From Pseudomonas graminis (GTDB lineage: Bacteria; Pseudomonadota; Gammaproteobacteria; Pseudomonadales; Pseudomonadaceae): 64,000 nucleotides of DNA. The notes under the pieces are model-generated. The model ran no database searches and was not told where the DNA came from. It saw only the letters and a list, made by a program, of their open reading frames with translations. The DNA is taken from the NCBI RefSeq assembly GCF_001705435.1, contig NZ_MDEN01000069.1:1-64000 (forward strand). Reading direction: 5' to 3'. The first letter of the stretch is position 1, and each line of letters starts with the position of its first letter. Shown here in pieces: positions 35,346-43,833 of this stretch. A program made the translations under genes and the position numbers.

Positions 35346-36791
35346 TCACCCATTCTCCTGCGTCTCGGCCTTGCGCTGGGGCAGCGACTTGAACGCTTGC
35401 AGCGCGCGTTCGCGGCTGGCTTTCAAATCGACGATGGGCGCGGGGTAACTTTCCACGCCGAACAGCCCGCCCTGAGCGGTGGGTTTATGGATGTCGCGCT
35501 TGTTCAACTCAGCCAGTTCAGGCACCCACTGCTTGATGAATCGACCTTCCGGGTCAAAGCGCTCCGACTGACTTTGCGGATTGAAGATCCGGAAGTAAGG
35601 CGACGCGTCGGTGCCGGTTGATGAACTCCATTGCCAGCCGCCATTGTTCGACGCGAGATCGCCGTCGATCAGGTGCTGCATGAAATAGCGTTCACCTTCA
35701 CGCCAGTCGATCAGCAGATTCTTGGTCAGGAACATCGCCGAGATCATCCGCAGGCGATTGTGCATCCAGCCAGTTTCAAGCAACTGACGCATGGCTGCAT
35801 CGACAATCGGCAGACCCGTACGGCCCTGTTGCCAGGCTTCCAGATCCTCCGGCGAATGGCGCCATTTCAGCGCTTCGGTTTCCGGCCGGAAGGCGCGATG
35901 ACGGGAGACACGGGGAAAGCCTACGAGCACATGCTTGTAGAACTCACGCCAGAGCAGCTCGTTGATCCAGGTCACCGAACCCGAATTGCCGGTTTCAAAC
36001 TCCCCATTGTTGCTGCGCAGCGCCGAATGCAGACACTGGCGGGGCGAAATCACACCGGCCGCCAGGTACGCAGACAGCTGGCTGGTGCCAGGCTTGGCAG
36101 GAAAGTCGCGCTCTTGATCGTAGTAATGCACTTGCTCGTCGGTGAAGTTGTGCAGGCGATCACGCGCCTCGTCCTCACCGGCAGGCCAGAGGGAGCGCAG
36201 GCTTTCGGTCGGCGCGGCGAAACCCTTGACCGCGTCCGGCACGACATCGCTTTTGATGGACAGCTTCTGCTGTGCCTTGGGCAATGCAACCAGCGCTGGC
36301 ATGGAGTAATGCAAGCGGGCGTAACAGACCTTGCGAAATTGCGTGAAGACCTTGAAGTAACCGCCGCTTTTGGTCAGCACGCTGCCCGGCTGAAAAAACA
36401 GCTGGTCGAGGTGGCGATGAAACAGAATGCCCGCGCCGTCGAGTGCGCTCTCCACCTCACGATCACGTTTGGTCTCGTTGATGCCGTACTCGTCGTTGAC
36501 GTGCACGCTGTCGACCCCGTGTTGCTGACACAAGGTAAGGATCGCCTTGGGTGCCTGCGCCCACGTGTCTGCCTGGACCATCAGCAGAGGGACGTTCAGC
36601 GCCGCAAGTGCCTTGCTTAACTCGCGGAGGTTGCGCAGCCAGAAATCGACTTTGCATGGGGCATCGTCATGGCTCTGCCACTGGCCCGGGCTGATCATGT
36701 ACACGGCCAGAGTCGGGCCCTGCTCCATGGCAGCGCTCAGCGCGGTGTTGTCGTGCACACGCAGATCGCTGCGCAGCCATATCAATTGCAT
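35346..36791 (-). CDS. phrB: Deoxyribodipyrimidine photolyase
   Basis: 481-residue FAD photolyase that repairs cyclobutane pyrimidine dimers with blue light. The N-terminal antenna domain begins MQLIWLRSDLRVHDNTAL. The FAD-binding part shows TSQLSAYLAAGVISPRQ (~235), WINELLWREFYKHVL (~280) and the Trp-rich signature GWQWSSSTGTDASPYFRIFNP (~385-405), which carries the electron-transfer Trp. It follows the MerR regulator by nine bases and so belongs to the light-response operon. Confidence 0.96.
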   Translation of the reverse strand: MQLIWLRSDLRVHDNTALSAAMEQGPTLAVYMISPGQWQSHDDAPCKVDFWLRNLRELSKALAALNVPLLMVQADTWAQAPKAILTLCQQHGVDSVHVNDEYGINETKRDREVESALDGAGILFHRHLDQLFFQPGSVLTKSGGYFKVFTQFRKVCYARLHYSMPALVALPKAQQKLSIKSDVVPDAVKGFAAPTESLRSLWPAGEDEARDRLHNFTDEQVHYYDQERDFPAKPGTSQLSAYLAAGVISPRQCLHSALRSNNGEFETGNSGSVTWINELLWREFYKHVLVGFPRVSRHRAFRPETEALKWRHSPEDLEAWQQGRTGLPIVDAAMRQLLETGWMHNRLRMISAMFLTKNLLIDWREGERYFMQHLIDGDLASNNGGWQWSSSTGTDASPYFRIFNPQSQSERFDPEGRFIKQWVPELAELNKRDIHKPTAQGGLFGVESYPAPIVDLKASRERALQAFKSLPQRKAETQENG

Positions 36792-36800
36792 GGTTATTCC

Positions 36801-37739
36801 TTAGAGAAGCCCCAGCCGCTGCAACGCGGCCTGGGCGGTCAAAGGGTCTTCGGCGAGGGAGAGGCCGGAGACTTCAGCCTCGGCTGCGGATAATTCCGTC
36901 GAATGAATGCGCACCGCGGGCCCGACGATCAACTTCGGGCACTCGATGTTGTGCAGCAGACGAGGCAAGTGGCCGACATTCAGTGATTTGCTGGAATACA
37001 ACAGCACTGCGCGTGGCTTGAGGTATTCGCAGGCCAGGGCGAGTTCGCCGGCGGGCAAAGGCCAGTCGAACACTTCAACCGGGCAATCGGCACTGCTGAG
37101 CAGCCACGCGGTCAGCCACAAATGCGGTTCGAGCGGCAGATCGGACTGGTTGACCAGCAGCAAGGGCGCGCCGCTGACCTGACGATTGTTGTGATACAGC
37201 CGGGCGCCGAACTTGCTGCGCAGCCACGAGTAGAAAAACACCCGCTCCAGCTGCGCGCCGAACTGGCCCTGCCAGCGCTGCTCGAGGGACGCCAGCAACG
37301 GCAGTAACAGTTGTTCACAGAGCGTGCGCGGTGGATACAGCGACATCGCGCGGTTGAGCGAATCATCCAGGCGTCGCTCGGCCAGGGCGCCGATGGCGTC
37401 CTGAAGGGTCTGGCGAAGAATGTCCCAATCGTTCTCGACACTCGGCGCGGGTGCCTGCTGATCATCGATCAGTTGCTTGACCTGACTGACCGACACGCCG
37501 CGGTTCAGCCACGTAAGAATGGTCAGCACGCGGTCGACATGCTCGTGGCTGTAGAGCCGGTGGCCCTTGGGCGTGCGGTGGGGAACGATAAGGCCGTAGC
37601 GGCGTTCCCAGGCGCGCAATGTCACAGCGTTTACGCCGGTCAGGCGGGCGATTTCGCGAATCGGCAGCCAGCCGTTTTCAAACGCGCTCGCGGGGTCCTG
37701 CGGGTCGCCTTCCGGCAGTTGTTGCTCATTAGGGGTCAT
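36801..37739 (-). CDS. MerR-family, LitR/CarH-like regulator without a clear cobalamin motif
   Basis: 312-residue transcription factor. The N-terminal MerR winged helix is plain (IREIARLTGVNAVTLRAWERR, ~25-45). A helical middle follows, then a C-terminal domain laid out like a B12-binding Rossmann fold (ECPKLIVGPAVRIH, PRAVLLYSSKSLNV). The DxHxxG signature that ligates cobalamin in CarH is missing, so it resembles the class II LitR group described in P. putida as mediating light responses. ATG at 37739 is chosen at the conserved start; the long upstream frame is rejected. It sits between the DUF523 and phrB genes. Confidence 0.85.
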   Translation of the reverse strand: MTPNEQQLPEGDPQDPASAFENGWLPIREIARLTGVNAVTLRAWERRYGLIVPHRTPKGHRLYSHEHVDRVLTILTWLNRGVSVSQVKQLIDDQQAPAPSVENDWDILRQTLQDAIGALAERRLDDSLNRAMSLYPPRTLCEQLLLPLLASLEQRWQGQFGAQLERVFFYSWLRSKFGARLYHNNRQVSGAPLLLVNQSDLPLEPHLWLTAWLLSSADCPVEVFDWPLPAGELALACEYLKPRAVLLYSSKSLNVGHLPRLLHNIECPKLIVGPAVRIHSTELSAAEAEVSGLSLAEDPLTAQAALQRLGLL

Positions 37740-37741
37740 GG

Positions 37742-38722
37742 TCAAATCGCGTTGCGCAGACTGAGGTTTTCCGGATGCGGCTGCAGATACACCTGCAGTG
37801 CAATGTACGGGTCGGGGTGTCGACGGAAATGGTGTTTGAGCAGCGTCAGCGGTACAACCAGCGGCACGATGCCCTGGTGGTACTGATTGATGAGGCCCTG
37901 GATTTCTTTCTTGTCGGACGCACTGAGTGTCTGGCGCAGATAGCCGCACAGATGCTGCAATACGTTGGTATGGGTGCGCCGTGTCGCCGGTTTCTTGAGC
38001 GCGCTCATCAACTGACTGAAATAGCGCGGGGCGATCTCGGCCGGGTCATTTCGGCCCATGGTGCCCAGCAGATTCCCCAGCGTCTTGTACTGGATGGGGT
38101 CGTTGGCCATCAGCTGGTATTTATAGCGGGCATGAAACTCGGTAAGCGCGCGGCGAGTGATGCCGTTTTTCAGTAGCGTCTGCCAGGCGGCATAGGCAAA
38201 CACACGGGTAATGAAGTTCTCCCGTAGGACCGGATCGTTCAAGCGACCGTCTTCTTCCACCGGCAGATCAGGGTGGCGTGCGCAAAACGCCTGGGCATAA
38301 ATGCCGCGTCCGCCGGTTTCAAACGGCACGCCGTTGTCGCGGTAAACCTTCACGCGCTCCAGGCCGCACGACGGCGATTTCTGCATGAAGATGTAGCCGC
38401 AGATGTCGGACATCTCGGTGGCCATGTGTTCGCCGTAATCAGCCAGTTGCTCGGTCACGTTCATGGCGTGGTGAACACTGCCGACCGCTTGGGGATGCTC
38501 CGGGTCACCCACCAAACGGATGGCTTCGCGAGGAATGCCCATGCCGATGGCGACTTCGGGGCACGCGGGCACGAAATCGAAATATTCAGTGAGGGCTCGG
38601 GTCAGAAGGTGAGATTCCTTATGCCCGCCGTTGAACCTGACCTCCACACCCATCAGGCAGGCGCTGACGCCCAACTTGGGTTTGGAGGCTTGATCTGATG
38701 AATGATCGAGTACAGCAGACAT
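37742..38722 (-). CDS. DUF523/DUF1722 protein (YbgA-like)
   Basis: 326-residue fusion. An N-terminal DUF523 domain (KLGVSACLMGVEVRFNGGHK, ~15-35; QKSPSCGLERVKVY, ~110) carries conserved Cys. The C-terminal DUF1722 half (~190-326) begins near FHARYKYQLMANDPIQYKTLG and matches YbgA, often linked to photolyase genes. The biochemical function is not known to me. GAGGG lies seven bases before ATG 38722. First gene of the operon with the MerR regulator and phrB. Confidence 0.88.
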   Translation of the reverse strand: MSAVLDHSSDQASKPKLGVSACLMGVEVRFNGGHKESHLLTRALTEYFDFVPACPEVAIGMGIPREAIRLVGDPEHPQAVGSVHHAMNVTEQLADYGEHMATEMSDICGYIFMQKSPSCGLERVKVYRDNGVPFETGGRGIYAQAFCARHPDLPVEEDGRLNDPVLRENFITRVFAYAAWQTLLKNGITRRALTEFHARYKYQLMANDPIQYKTLGNLLGTMGRNDPAEIAPRYFSQLMSALKKPATRRTHTNVLQHLCGYLRQTLSASDKKEIQGLINQYHQGIVPLVVPLTLLKHHFRRHPDPYIALQVYLQPHPENLSLRNAI

Positions 38723-38745
38723 GGACAAACCCTCGATGGACTTCT

Positions 38746-38819
38746 TATACAGATTCGTTTCTCTGTACAACATTTGCCCATGATAGGTTTGTGGCAGTGC
38801 AAGTCAAATAATTTGTACA
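38746..38819 (-). promoter_or_regulatory. Promoter with LitR-type operators, light-response operon
   Basis: On the minus strand TTGACT (38807-38802) and TATCAT (38785-38780) are 16 bases apart. TGTACA lies just upstream of the -35 (38814-38819) and again downstream (38764-38769). The latter is paired at exactly 12 bases with TATACA (38746-38751), the spacing I recall for LitR-type sites. The downstream pair overlaps the likely transcription start, which suggests repression in the dark. Confidence 0.6.
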
Positions 38820-38892
38820 AGATCGCGGAATGAAACGACAAGATGCGGGGATTTAGCTGCAATTGCGGGGTGGTGGGACGATTTGGAGGGGA

Positions 38893-39108
38893 TTATTTCC
38901 AGCCCATCTTCCAGCTCTGGTCATTTTGCAGCGTCTGCCAAGGCAGCTTCTGGCTGCGTTTGGTCATCACCGCCTGCAGCTCAATCTCCAGCACTGTGCC
39001 TTCTTCATCACAAAAAAGTTCGGTGACCAGAAAGTGCTTCTCACGATGTTGAGGGGATGCTGCCGTCCACTTCGACAGCAGCAGCTTGCGCGGATTGAGT
39101 CGATTCAT
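38893..39108 (-). CDS. TIGR02450-family Trp-rich small protein
   Basis: 71-residue protein with conserved Trp and basic residues: NPRKLLLSKWTAASPQ (~5-20), REKHFLVTELF (~22-32), KLPWQTLQ and a final WKMGWK. This family is often encoded beside photolyase or cryptochrome genes; its function is unknown. The ATG overlaps the stop of the FAD oxidoreductase (ATGA), so it is translationally coupled as second gene of that unit. Longer frames starting at 39408 are shadows. Confidence 0.85.
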   Translation of the reverse strand: MNRLNPRKLLLSKWTAASPQHREKHFLVTELFCDEEGTVLEIELQAVMTKRSQKLPWQTLQNDQSWKMGWK

Positions 39109-40091
39109 TTGAGGTGTTCCAGCAAACGCCGTGCGGCTTCCTGGCCGCTCAGCCATGCGCCCTCGACACGGCCTGACAGGCACCAGTCGCCGCAGACGTA
39201 AAGGCCCAGATCCGCATCCGACAACGCGCCGACTTCGCGCCCGCCAGCCGGTCTTGCGTACAGCCAGCGGTGGGCAAGGGTGAACGCCGGGGCCGGCATT
39301 GCGCAATTCATCAGCTCGGCAAATGCGCCGTGCAACTGATCGATGACCTCTTCTTTGGGCATGTCGACATGCTGACGGCTCCAGGCGCTGGTGGCGTGCA
39401 AAATCCACGTATCCATCTGGCTGTCGCGTCCGGGCTTGCTGCGGTTGCGGGCCAGCCAGTCGATGGCGCTGTCCTGCACGAAGCAGCCTTCAAGTGGCGT
39501 ATCCAGCGGGGTGTCGAAGGCCAGCGCGACGGCCCAGGTCGGCTCCATTTTCACGCCCGCCACAACGCTTGCCAGTTTCGGTGCGTCGGCCAGCAGGGTA
39601 GTGGCCTGGGGCGCGGGAATGGCGATGACGACATGACTGAACGGGCCATGGCTTTGGCCGTCGGCATCCAGCAGATTCCAGTGTTGTTCGCCACGAAAGA
39701 CTTCGGTGATGCGGCAGGAAAACGTCACCGGCAGGTCGCCGAGCATGGCCCGGGTGATTGCACTCATGCGCGGCGCGCCGACCCAGCGCACTTGCTCATC
39801 GGGCGACAGGCTGAGTTTTCCACCATGAAAGTTGTAAAGCAGCGGCTTCCACTCGGCCACGTGGCCCTCGGCCTGCCACTGCTGCACGGCGGCGGCAAAG
39901 CGGCGATCGCGGGCGGTGAAGTACTGCGCACCCATGTCCAGTGCGCCGGCATCGCTGCGTTTGCTGGACATGCGGCCGCCACTGCCGCGGCTCTTGTCGA
40001 AGAGATGAATGCTATGCCCGGCGGCTTGCAGCGCCTGGGCGGCGGAGAGTCCGGCGATGCCGGTACCGATGATTGCAATGGGGACAGTCAT
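39105..40091 (-). CDS. FAD-dependent oxidoreductase, renalase-like
   Basis: 328-residue flavoprotein. The dinucleotide-binding motif IAIIGTGIAGLSAAQAL (~5-21) opens the chain, and the FAD-contacting FDKSRGSGGRMSSKR (~33-47) follows. Near the C-terminus GLYVCGDWCLSGRVEGAWLSG (~295-315) closes the FAD site. The layout is that of renalase-like amine oxidases found in photolyase clusters. The substrate is unknown. The first gene of a unit with the Trp-rich protein; a TGTACA half-site lies upstream. Confidence 0.88.
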   Translation of the reverse strand: MTVPIAIIGTGIAGLSAAQALQAAGHSIHLFDKSRGSGGRMSSKRSDAGALDMGAQYFTARDRRFAAAVQQWQAEGHVAEWKPLLYNFHGGKLSLSPDEQVRWVGAPRMSAITRAMLGDLPVTFSCRITEVFRGEQHWNLLDADGQSHGPFSHVVIAIPAPQATTLLADAPKLASVVAGVKMEPTWAVALAFDTPLDTPLEGCFVQDSAIDWLARNRSKPGRDSQMDTWILHATSAWSRQHVDMPKEEVIDQLHGAFAELMNCAMPAPAFTLAHRWLYARPAGGREVGALSDADLGLYVCGDWCLSGRVEGAWLSGQEAARRLLEHLK

Positions 40092-40138
40092 AGGGGCCTC
40101 GTTACCTTGTCTGCACAGACTACGCCTCAGGCAAAAGC

Positions 40139-40162
40139 TGTACAATGCCGTTTTTCGGTATA
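40139..40162 (-). promoter_or_regulatory. Second LitR-type site upstream of the FAD oxidoreductase
   Basis: TGTACA (40139-40144) and GGTATA (40157-40162) are 12 bases apart, the same spacing and orientation as the site at 38746-38769 with one mismatch in the second half. It lies 48 bases upstream of the oxidoreductase ATG. Confidence 0.45.
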
Positions 40163-40389
40163 AGTTGTCGCCCTGCAGAGGCAGGACGCGGACCTTCCAA
40201 GGGCTCGCTGACAAGTCTGACGCTTTGCTGCAATCGTTCAACTGCACGATCGGGCTGCCCTAAAGAACAGCGGTGGAGTGGAGCGCCGTAACTTGACCTA
40301 AAGTTGAGTGATCATTCCGCGCACGAGCTCATGGCTTGTGAAGAAATAGACTCCGCAATTGCGATGAACGCCACGTAAGGAACTCAGTC

Positions 40390-41292
40390 ATGCACATCTT
40401 GCTGACCGGCGGTACAGGCTTGATAGGGCGTCGTTTGTGTAAACACTGGCTCGCGCAGGGCCATCAACTGACGGTTTTGAGTCGCAAACCCGAGGAAGTG
40501 GAGCGGCTATGCGGCGCCAGTGTTCGCGGGATTGCACACTTCGATGACATCGGCAGTCAGCACGTCGATGCGGTGGTCAATCTGGCCGGCGCGCCCATCG
40601 CGGATCGCCCGTGGACCCGCAAACGGAAAATACTGCTGTGGGACAGTCGCATTACCCTCACCGAGCAATTGGTCACCTGGCTTGAACGCCGCGACCAGAA
40701 ACCCGGCGTGTTGATTTCCGGTTCCGCCGTTGGTTGGTATGGCGATGGCGGTGAGCGCGAACTCGACGAAGACGCGCAACCGGTCAGCGAGGATTTCGCC
40801 AGTCGCCTGTGCATTGCCTGGGAAGAAACCGCGCAACGTGCAGAAACGCTGGGCATTCGCGTGGTGCTGGTGCGCACCGGTCTGGTATTGGCCGACGAAG
40901 GCGGCATGCTGCAACGCCTGCTGCCGCCCTTCAAGATGGGCATGGGCGGGCCGATCGGCAACGGACGCCAGTGGATGCCGTGGGTTCACATCGAGGATCA
41001 AATCGCCCTGATTGATTTTCTGATGAACCGGGATGACGCACGAGGTCCATATAATGCCTGCGCGCCGTCACCGGCTCGCAATCGGGATTTTGCCAAGACG
41101 CTTGCGTCCGTGCTGCACCGACCATCATTCATGCCGATGCCGGCCGTAGCACTTCGCTTATTGCTGGGCGAGCTGTCAATCCTGCTGCTGGGCGGTCAAC
41201 GCGCTCGGCCAGACCGTCTGCAAGAGGCGGGTTTCACTTTCCGATTCACTGATCTGCGCGCAGCCCTGGAAAATCTTCTGGGCCGCCACTGA
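40390..41292 (+). CDS. TIGR01777-family epimerase-like protein (YfcH/SulA-like)
   Basis: 300-residue SDR-fold protein. The nucleotide-binding motif is LLTGGTGLIGRRLCKHW (~4-20), followed by NLAGAPIADRPWTRKRK (~65), the hallmark of TIGR01777. Active-site-like GSAVGWYGDGG (~110) retains a Tyr. A C-terminal DUF1731 segment (~250-300) is present. The family is sometimes called a cell-division inhibitor, without firm biochemistry. It diverges from the FAD oxidoreductase across 298 bases and precedes hemH by 14 bases, probably co-transcribed. Confidence 0.9.
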   Translation: MHILLTGGTGLIGRRLCKHWLAQGHQLTVLSRKPEEVERLCGASVRGIAHFDDIGSQHVDAVVNLAGAPIADRPWTRKRKILLWDSRITLTEQLVTWLERRDQKPGVLISGSAVGWYGDGGERELDEDAQPVSEDFASRLCIAWEETAQRAETLGIRVVLVRTGLVLADEGGMLQRLLPPFKMGMGGPIGNGRQWMPWVHIEDQIALIDFLMNRDDARGPYNACAPSPARNRDFAKTLASVLHRPSFMPMPAVALRLLLGELSILLLGGQRARPDRLQEAGFTFRFTDLRAALENLLGRH

Positions 41293-41306
41293 CATCAAGG
41301 TGTTGC

Positions 41307-42335
41307 ATGACCGATCACGCTTTATTGCTGGTTAACCTGGGCTCACCGGCGTCCACGTCGGTCGCTGACGTGCGCCGCTACCTCAATCAGTTCCTGATGG
41401 ACCCTTACGTTATTGACGTGCCGTGGCCAGTGCGTCGCTTGATCGTCTCGCTGATTCTGATCAAGCGCCCGGAGCAGTCGGCCCATGCGTACGCGTCAAT
41501 CTGGTGGGACGAGGGTTCGCCGCTGGTGGTGCTGAGCAAGCGACTTCAGCAGGCCATGGTCAAGGAATGGAAACACGGCCCGGTCGAACTGGCGATGCGT
41601 TACGGCGAGCCCTCGATCGAGACCGTGCTCACGCGCCTGGCAGCCCAGGGCATCAAAAAGGTCACCCTGGCGCCGCTGTATCCACAGTTCGCCGACAGCA
41701 CAGTGACCACGGTGATTGAAGAAGCCAAACGCGTCGTCAGTGACAAAAAGTTGAATTTCGACTTCTCGCTGCTGACACCGTTCTTCAATCAGCAGGAATA
41801 CCTCGACGCGTTGGTGGCCAGTGTGCGACCGCATTTGCAGCAGGAATACGATCATCTGTTGCTGAGTTTTCACGGCTTGCCCGAGCGGCATCTCACCAAG
41901 CTCGACCCGACGGGCAATCACTGTTTCAAAAGCGGCAACTGCTGCGAAACAGCGTCGCCCGATGTCCTGGCGGTCTGCTACCGCGCGCAGTGCATGCGCT
42001 CAGCGGCAGAGTTCGCCAAGCTGATGGGGATTGCCGATGGCAAGTGGTCGGTGTCGTTTCAGTCGCGCCTGGGCCGTGCGAAGTGGATCGAACCCTACAC
42101 CGAACCGCATCTGGAGGAGCTTGCTGCTCAAGGCGTGAAGCGACTGCTGGTCATGTGCCCGGCGTTTGTCGCGGACTGCATCGAAACGCTGGAAGAAATT
42201 GGTGATCGCGGGGCTGAAGTGTTCAGGGAAGCCGGGGGCGAGGAGCTGGTGCTTATTCCATGCCTCAATGACGACCCGAACTGGGCGAAGGCGCTGAATA
42301 CATTGTGCGAAAAGGCACCGGCGATGGTGGTGTAA
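41307..42335 (+). CDS. hemH: Ferrochelatase
   Basis: 342-residue enzyme inserting Fe2+ into protoporphyrin IX, the last step of heme synthesis. Features: LLVNLGSPAS start (~7), the catalytic His in LLSFHGLPERHL (~193) with Cys pairs downstream (CFKSGNCCETASPDVL, ~210), and FQSRLGRAKWIEPYTE (~248). AAGG precedes the ATG. It follows the TIGR01777 gene and ends in a REP element. Confidence 0.96.
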   Translation: MTDHALLLVNLGSPASTSVADVRRYLNQFLMDPYVIDVPWPVRRLIVSLILIKRPEQSAHAYASIWWDEGSPLVVLSKRLQQAMVKEWKHGPVELAMRYGEPSIETVLTRLAAQGIKKVTLAPLYPQFADSTVTTVIEEAKRVVSDKKLNFDFSLLTPFFNQQEYLDALVASVRPHLQQEYDHLLLSFHGLPERHLTKLDPTGNHCFKSGNCCETASPDVLAVCYRAQCMRSAAEFAKLMGIADGKWSVSFQSRLGRAKWIEPYTEPHLEELAAQGVKRLLVMCPAFVADCIETLEEIGDRGAEVFREAGGEELVLIPCLNDDPNWAKALNTLCEKAPAMVV

Positions 42336-42365
42336 TAACCTGAAATTAGGTGTTGTGTTCATTCC

Positions 42366-42491
42366 CCGTGGGAGCGACCGGGGTGGCGTTCCACCTTGCT
42401 CGCGAATGCGTCTGCTCAAGCGGCATTGATGAACCTGATGCGCCGCCTTCGTGAGCAAGCTGGTGTACGCCGCAAATCTAAGCTACTCCCA
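42366..42491. repeat. Extended REP doublet
   Basis: GTGGGAGCGA at the left and CTACTCCCAC at the right enclose two REP stems, each with an insert between the outer and inner arms (GGGGTGGCGTTCCA; TGGTGTACGCCGCA). This looks like the long variant of the GTGGGAGCGAGCTTGCTCGCGAA family. Confidence 0.75.
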
Positions 42492-42503
42492 CAGAATCCC
42501 AGA

Positions 42504-42537
42504 AAAAGGGGGCATCACGTGAATGATGCCCCCTTTT
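42504..42537. terminator. Bidirectional terminator between hemH and uraA
   Basis: AAAAGGGGGCATCA and TGATGCCCCCTTTT pair perfectly around a small loop between converging genes. Confidence 0.9.
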
Positions 42538-42552
42538 CATAACGCTGTAGAA

Positions 42553-43833
42553 CTACGGCAGCTGATCATCCAGGTGCTTGTTCTTCCACGCGTCATTGCC
42601 CGGCAGGATCAGGTTCAGCACGATGGCCGTGACGGCGCACAGCGCGATGCCTTTCATGCCGAAATCATCAGGGCCGTTGCCGGTGCCGATCAGCACGCCG
42701 CCAATGCCGAACACCAGCGTGACGGACACGATCACCAGATTGCGCGCTTCGGCCAGATCAACCTTGTGGCGGATCAGCGTGTTCATGCCCACCGCCGCGA
42801 TCGAGCCGAACAGCAGGCACAGAATCCCGCCCATGACCGGCACCGGAATGCTTTGCAGCAACGCGCCGAACTTGCCAATGAACGCCAGGGTAATGGCGAA
42901 GATTGCCGCCCAGGTCATGATCTTCGGGTTGTAGTTTTTAGTGAGCATCACCGCGCCGGTGACTTCGGCGTAGGTGGTGTTGGGCGGGCCACCGAAGGCG
43001 CCGGCCACGGTGGTCGCGATGCCGTCACCCAGCAATGTCCGGTGCAGGCCGGGCTTCTTCAGATAATCACGGCCCGTCACGCTGCCCACTGCAATCACGC
43101 CACCGATGTGCTCAATGGCCGGAGCCAGTGCCACCGGCACGATGAACAGGATGGCCTGCCAGTTGAATTCCGGCGCCGTGAAGTGCGGCAAGGCCAGCCA
43201 GGGTGCGGCGGCGATCTTCGCTACATCGACCACGCCGAAATAGAACGACAGCGCAAAACCCACCAGTACGCCCGAGATGATCGGCACCAGGCGAAAGATG
43301 CCTTTGCCGAACACCGCGACGATCAACGTCGTCAGCAGCGCCGCCATCGAAATGATGATGGCGGTGTTGTATGGGATGAGCTCAGCGGCTCCATCACCCG
43401 TCCGGCCCATCGCCATGTTGGCGGCAATGGGTGCCATCGCCAGACCGATGGAAATGATCACCGGGCCAATCACCACCGGCGGCAGCAGGCGGTCGATAAA
43501 ACCGGTGCCTTTGACCTTCACGGCCAGGCCAAGGAAGGTGTAGACAAAGCCCGCTGCCATCACGCCGCCCATGGTCGCAGCAAGACCGAACTGGCCCTTG
43601 GCGAGGATGATCGGGGTAATGAACGCAAAGCTCGACGCAAGGAAGACCGGCACCTGACGGCCTGTCACCACCTGGAAGCACAAGGTGCCCACACCCGCCG
43701 TGAACAGCGCCACGTTGGGGTCGAGGCCAGTGATCAGTGGCATCAATACCAGCGCGCCGAATGCCACGAACAGCATCTGCGCGCCCGACAAGATCGTGCG
43801 CCAGAGTGGATCGTTGAACTCATCCGGCTTCAT
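42553..43833 (-). CDS. uraA: Uracil:proton symporter UraA
   Basis: 426-residue inner-membrane NCS2 permease with about 14 hydrophobic segments. Family motifs include the SLGVSPA-like and QATCILF-type helices; here GGVMAAGFVYTFLGL (~95), PPVVIGPVIISIGLAM (~125) and the substrate-region GGPPNTTYAEVTG (~285) with its conserved Glu and NTTY. Start ATG shares one base with the upp stop (TGATG). Together with upp it forms an uracil salvage operon. Confidence 0.93.
   Translation of the reverse strand: MKPDEFNDPLWRTILSGAQMLFVAFGALVLMPLITGLDPNVALFTAGVGTLCFQVVTGRQVPVFLASSFAFITPIILAKGQFGLAATMGGVMAAGFVYTFLGLAVKVKGTGFIDRLLPPVVIGPVIISIGLAMAPIAANMAMGRTGDGAAELIPYNTAIIISMAALLTTLIVAVFGKGIFRLVPIISGVLVGFALSFYFGVVDVAKIAAAPWLALPHFTAPEFNWQAILFIVPVALAPAIEHIGGVIAVGSVTGRDYLKKPGLHRTLLGDGIATTVAGAFGGPPNTTYAEVTGAVMLTKNYNPKIMTWAAIFAITLAFIGKFGALLQSIPVPVMGGILCLLFGSIAAVGMNTLIRHKVDLAEARNLVIVSVTLVFGIGGVLIGTGNGPDDFGMKGIALCAVTAIVLNLILPGNDAWKNKHLDDQLP

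Noticed and set aside
40344..40370. SoxR-like MerR operator before the TIGR01777 gene (ACTTGACCTAAAGTTGAGT)
   Set aside because: Only a partial palindrome and no -10 box at the expected 19-20 base spacing.
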